Part shown: in pieces, positions 63,649 through 64,000 of the stretch | How positions within the stretch are numbered: position 1 is the stretch's first letter | How the letters are laid out: every line of letters starts with the position of its first letter | The notes under the pieces: generated by a model | What the model was told of the DNA's origin: nothing | Database searches by the model: none | What the model saw: the letters and a program-made list of their open reading frames with translations, nothing else | Made by a program: the position numbers and the translations under genes | Assembly (NCBI RefSeq): GCF_004358325.1 | Contig: NZ_CP037940.1 | Location: forward strand, 1,302,001-1,366,000 | Length of the DNA stretch: 64,000 nucleotides | Source: Periweissella cryptocerci | GTDB lineage: Bacteria > Bacillota > Bacilli > Lactobacillales > Lactobacillaceae | Direction of reading: 5' to 3'

Positions 63649-64000
63649 ATGCAAAAAACAGTTAAACATAGTTTATTTTTAATCCCCGGAATTGTCTTAC
63701 TTGGAGCCGTATTGCGGATTCCAATCACCACGATTCCACCAGTTTTGGATTCAATTGCCAAAGGCTTACACGTACCGGTCTCATCATTAGGGATTTTGAC
63801 CACATTACCACTGTTAGCCTTCGCCATTTTCTCACCAGTTGCCCCTTGGGTCGCACGTAAATTGGGAAATGAAGGTGCCTTTGCCGCCGTCTTAGTTCTG
63901 ATGATTGTCGGCTCAATCATCCGGATCATTTCAACCCCAATGATGTTTTTAGGGACATTGTTAGTCGGTATCGGAATTGCCTTTATGAACGTTTTGTTAC
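63649..64000 (+). CDS. CynX/NimT-like MFS transporter, N-terminal part
   Basis: First 117 codons, cut by the window end. ATG at 63649 follows AAAGGGAG. The sequence LGAVLRIPITTIPPVLDSIAKGLHVPVSSLGILTTLPLLAFAIFSPVAPWVARKLG matches the cyanate/nitroimidazole-type MFS group (CynX). Four helices are visible. Substrate cannot be assigned. Confidence 0.85.
   Translation, partial: MQKTVKHSLFLIPGIVLLGAVLRIPITTIPPVLDSIAKGLHVPVSSLGILTTLPLLAFAIFSPVAPWVARKLGNEGAFAAVLVLMIVGSIIRIISTPMMFLGTLLVGIGIAFMNVLL

Overview
This window comes from a low-GC Gram-positive lactic acid bacterium (Lactobacillales), most plausibly of the Weissella/Leuconostoc/Lactobacillus group. The evidence is the ctsR-clpC-rpoB-rpoC gene order, three KxYKxGKxW-signal LPxTG surface proteins with BspA-type leucine-rich repeats, T-box and lysine-riboswitch control of transporters, and a trpXYZ-type transporter. 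The genus cannot be fixed from the window alone.

Layout. 1-7.1 kb: rpoC (5' end only), rpoB behind a structured leader, and the heat-shock pair ctsR-clpC with a CtsR box, all on the minus strand. 7.5-8.4 kb: an eight-tRNA operon containing a duplicated Thr-Gly-Arg block. 9-13 kb: serS with a deoxynucleoside kinase, then a lysine permease behind a lysine riboswitch. 13-24 kb: a sortase-like lysine-rich secreted protein, a small membrane protein, Rrf2/GNAT, TauE/DUF1634/LCP, nucleoside hydrolase with nupC, msrA, DUF1836 and DUF960. 24.5-32.4 kb: murF, a low-molecular-weight phosphatase, a HAD phosphatase, class A sortase, an MFS exporter, and a GlcNAc-type PTS (nagE) with NagR-like operators. 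32.8-42 kb: three related cell-wall-anchored surface proteins. 42.5-46 kb: mhqO-mhqD, degV and a twin crcB pair. 46.7-49.7 kb: a tryptophan transporter operon behind an apparent Trp leader peptide and tandem terminators. 49.7-52 kb: mazEF, a five-hairpin candidate small RNA, nrdI and a HAD phosphatase. 52-55.3 kb: an SsuABC/NMT1-like transporter under a T-box. 55.4-60.9 kb: a zinc-ribbon membrane protein, an ABC exporter with an in-frame nonsense codon, an Rgg-type regulator, a divergent small hydrophobic peptide and an MFS transporter. 61-64 kb: glpK under a cre site, a NusG-II protein and the start of a CynX-like MFS gene.

Four things stand out. (1) A dispersed family of about 200-nt intergenic elements, with six complete copies, one internally deleted copy and one possible decayed copy. 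All complete copies share one five-helix fold whose stems change sequence from copy to copy while keeping base pairing, which is strong evidence of a conserved structured RNA or DNA. I recognise no described family. (2) An Rgg regulator, a 40-residue hydrophobic peptide and an ABC exporter linked by two almost identical 20-bp operators, each exactly 25 bp upstream of a -10 box. (3) A leader peptide with tandem Trp codons in front of trpXYZ, instead of a T-box. (4) A chain of five hairpins downstream of nrdI whose loops all show CCCU/CCU-type sequence on the minus strand, ending in a terminator: a candidate anti-Shine-Dalgarno small RNA.
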